A stretch of DNA of 14,938 nucleotides from Euryarchaeota archaeon UBA257 (GTDB lineage: Archaea > Thermoplasmatota > Poseidoniia > Poseidoniales > Thalassarchaeaceae). Below, one piece after another: positions 14,699 to 14,938 of this stretch. The notes below the pieces were generated by a model. It was not told where the DNA came from, did not search any database, and saw only the letters and a list, made by a program, of their open reading frames with translations. A program made the translations under genes and the position numbers. Each line of letters starts with the position of its first letter. Position 1 is the stretch's first letter. The stretch lies in NCBI GenBank assembly GCA_002498985.1, contig DAJO01000005.1, positions 1 to 14,938 of the forward strand, given 5' to 3'.

Positions 14699-14765
14699 AG
14701 CACTTCGTGCTTAAGATTTGAACATCGTTAGGCGCATCGTTCAAAGAGCGACTTCCACTCGGAAG
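14699..14765 (+). promoter_or_regulatory. Structured leader of sucC: three small hairpins
   Basis: Three stems lie in series: AGCAC/GTGCT with a TTC loop (14699-14711), TTTGAAC/GTTCAAA with a 15-nt loop (14717-14745), and CTTCC/GGAAG with an ACTC loop (14752-14765). The last ends 10 bases before the sucC ATG. No TATA box sits 25-30 bases before that ATG, unlike several other genes here, so the message probably has a leader of about 70 bases starting below GGATATGACA (14680-14689). A regulatory function is inference; the opposite strand carries the upstream region of the nucleotidyltransferase gene. Confidence 0.35.
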
Positions 14766-14775
14766 GTTGAGAGTT

Positions 14776-14938
14776 ATGAATATTCACGAGTATCAAGGGA
14801 AAATTCTGTTTAAACAAGCAGGAGTGAAAGTACAAGATGGAGTACACTGTAAAACAGTAGAAGATGCCCTTAATGCGTACGATTATTTAGATTCAAAAGT
14901 AGTAGCGGTGAAATCACAAATTCATGCAGGAGGAAGAG
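14776..14938 (+). CDS. sucC: Succinyl-CoA ligase (ADP/GDP-forming) beta subunit, N-terminal fragment
   Basis: 54 codons to the right edge. The start MNIHEYQGKILFKQAGV is the classic beginning of the ATP-grasp beta subunit of succinyl-CoA synthetase, and VVAVKSQIHAGGR is the conserved segment at the start of the nucleotide-binding domain. The enzyme couples succinyl-CoA cleavage to ATP or GTP synthesis in the citric-acid cycle; the alpha subunit gene is expected just beyond the window. GGAAGG upstream could act as a ribosome-binding site but is also part of a hairpin. Confidence 0.92.
   Translation, partial: MNIHEYQGKILFKQAGVKVQDGVHCKTVEDALNAYDYLDSKVVAVKSQIHAGGR

Noticed and set aside
1..14938. 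Search by eye for CRISPR repeats, transposase genes, terminal inverted repeats, integrases and tRNA-linked attachment repeats.
   Set aside because: None seen; the three tRNA genes have no partial direct copies of their 3' ends elsewhere in the window that I could find by eye.

Overview
The window looks like a chromosomal segment of a planktonic euryarchaeon, most probably a Marine Group II (Poseidoniales) relative. The reasons are its low G+C content, an archaeal-type tRNA-Trp whose intron sits at position 37/38 and carries a box C/D guide RNA, an archaeal-type short triosephosphate isomerase (225 aa), a tiny eL41-like ribosomal protein, TATA-like boxes about 25-30 bases ahead of many start codons, and secreted subtilase and redoxin-type membrane proteins. 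The lineage is inferred from gene content; no marker-gene comparison was possible.

Left part (1-8.9 kb), all on the minus strand, read from right to left: a small zinc-ribbon protein, a GC-rich structured segment that may be a box C/D-like RNA or a leader, a PrsW-type intramembrane metalloprotease, a DUF92/VTE6-type membrane protein, a large membrane protein with a cysteine-less thioredoxin-like domain, the intron-containing tRNA-Trp gene, a cell-surface subtilisin-family protease, a class I/II aminotransferase, and the start of a possible membrane protein running off the left edge. Four of these are envelope proteins: secreted proteolysis, membrane proteolysis, a redoxin-like extracytoplasmic domain and a polyprenyl-lipid-type enzyme.

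Middle (8.9-12.7 kb): a plus-strand D-amino-acid-oxidase-family enzyme converges on, and overlaps by 17 bases, a minus-strand glutamine synthetase of type II (the type best known from eukaryotes and some bacteria). Oxidative deamination releases ammonia and glutamine synthetase captures it, so the pair could form a nitrogen-salvage unit. A strongly AT-rich spacer, tRNA-Ala(GGC), a divergent SprT/metzincin-like zinc metallopeptidase with a C-terminal zinc ribbon, an unrecognised membrane protein and tRNA-Arg(TCT) follow.

Right part (12.8-14.9 kb): a 35-codon eL41-like ribosomal protein gene, then on the minus strand triosephosphate isomerase and a sugar-nucleotidyltransferase with a left-handed beta-helix tail, and finally, divergently, the first 54 codons of the succinyl-CoA ligase beta subunit behind a leader with three small hairpins.

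No insertion sequence, CRISPR array, prophage or integrase was seen. There is no gene-free stretch above 300 bases. The most interesting signals are RNA-level: the tRNA-Trp intron, whose second guide still matches C34 while its first no longer fits the classical target, and the structured segment in front of prsW.
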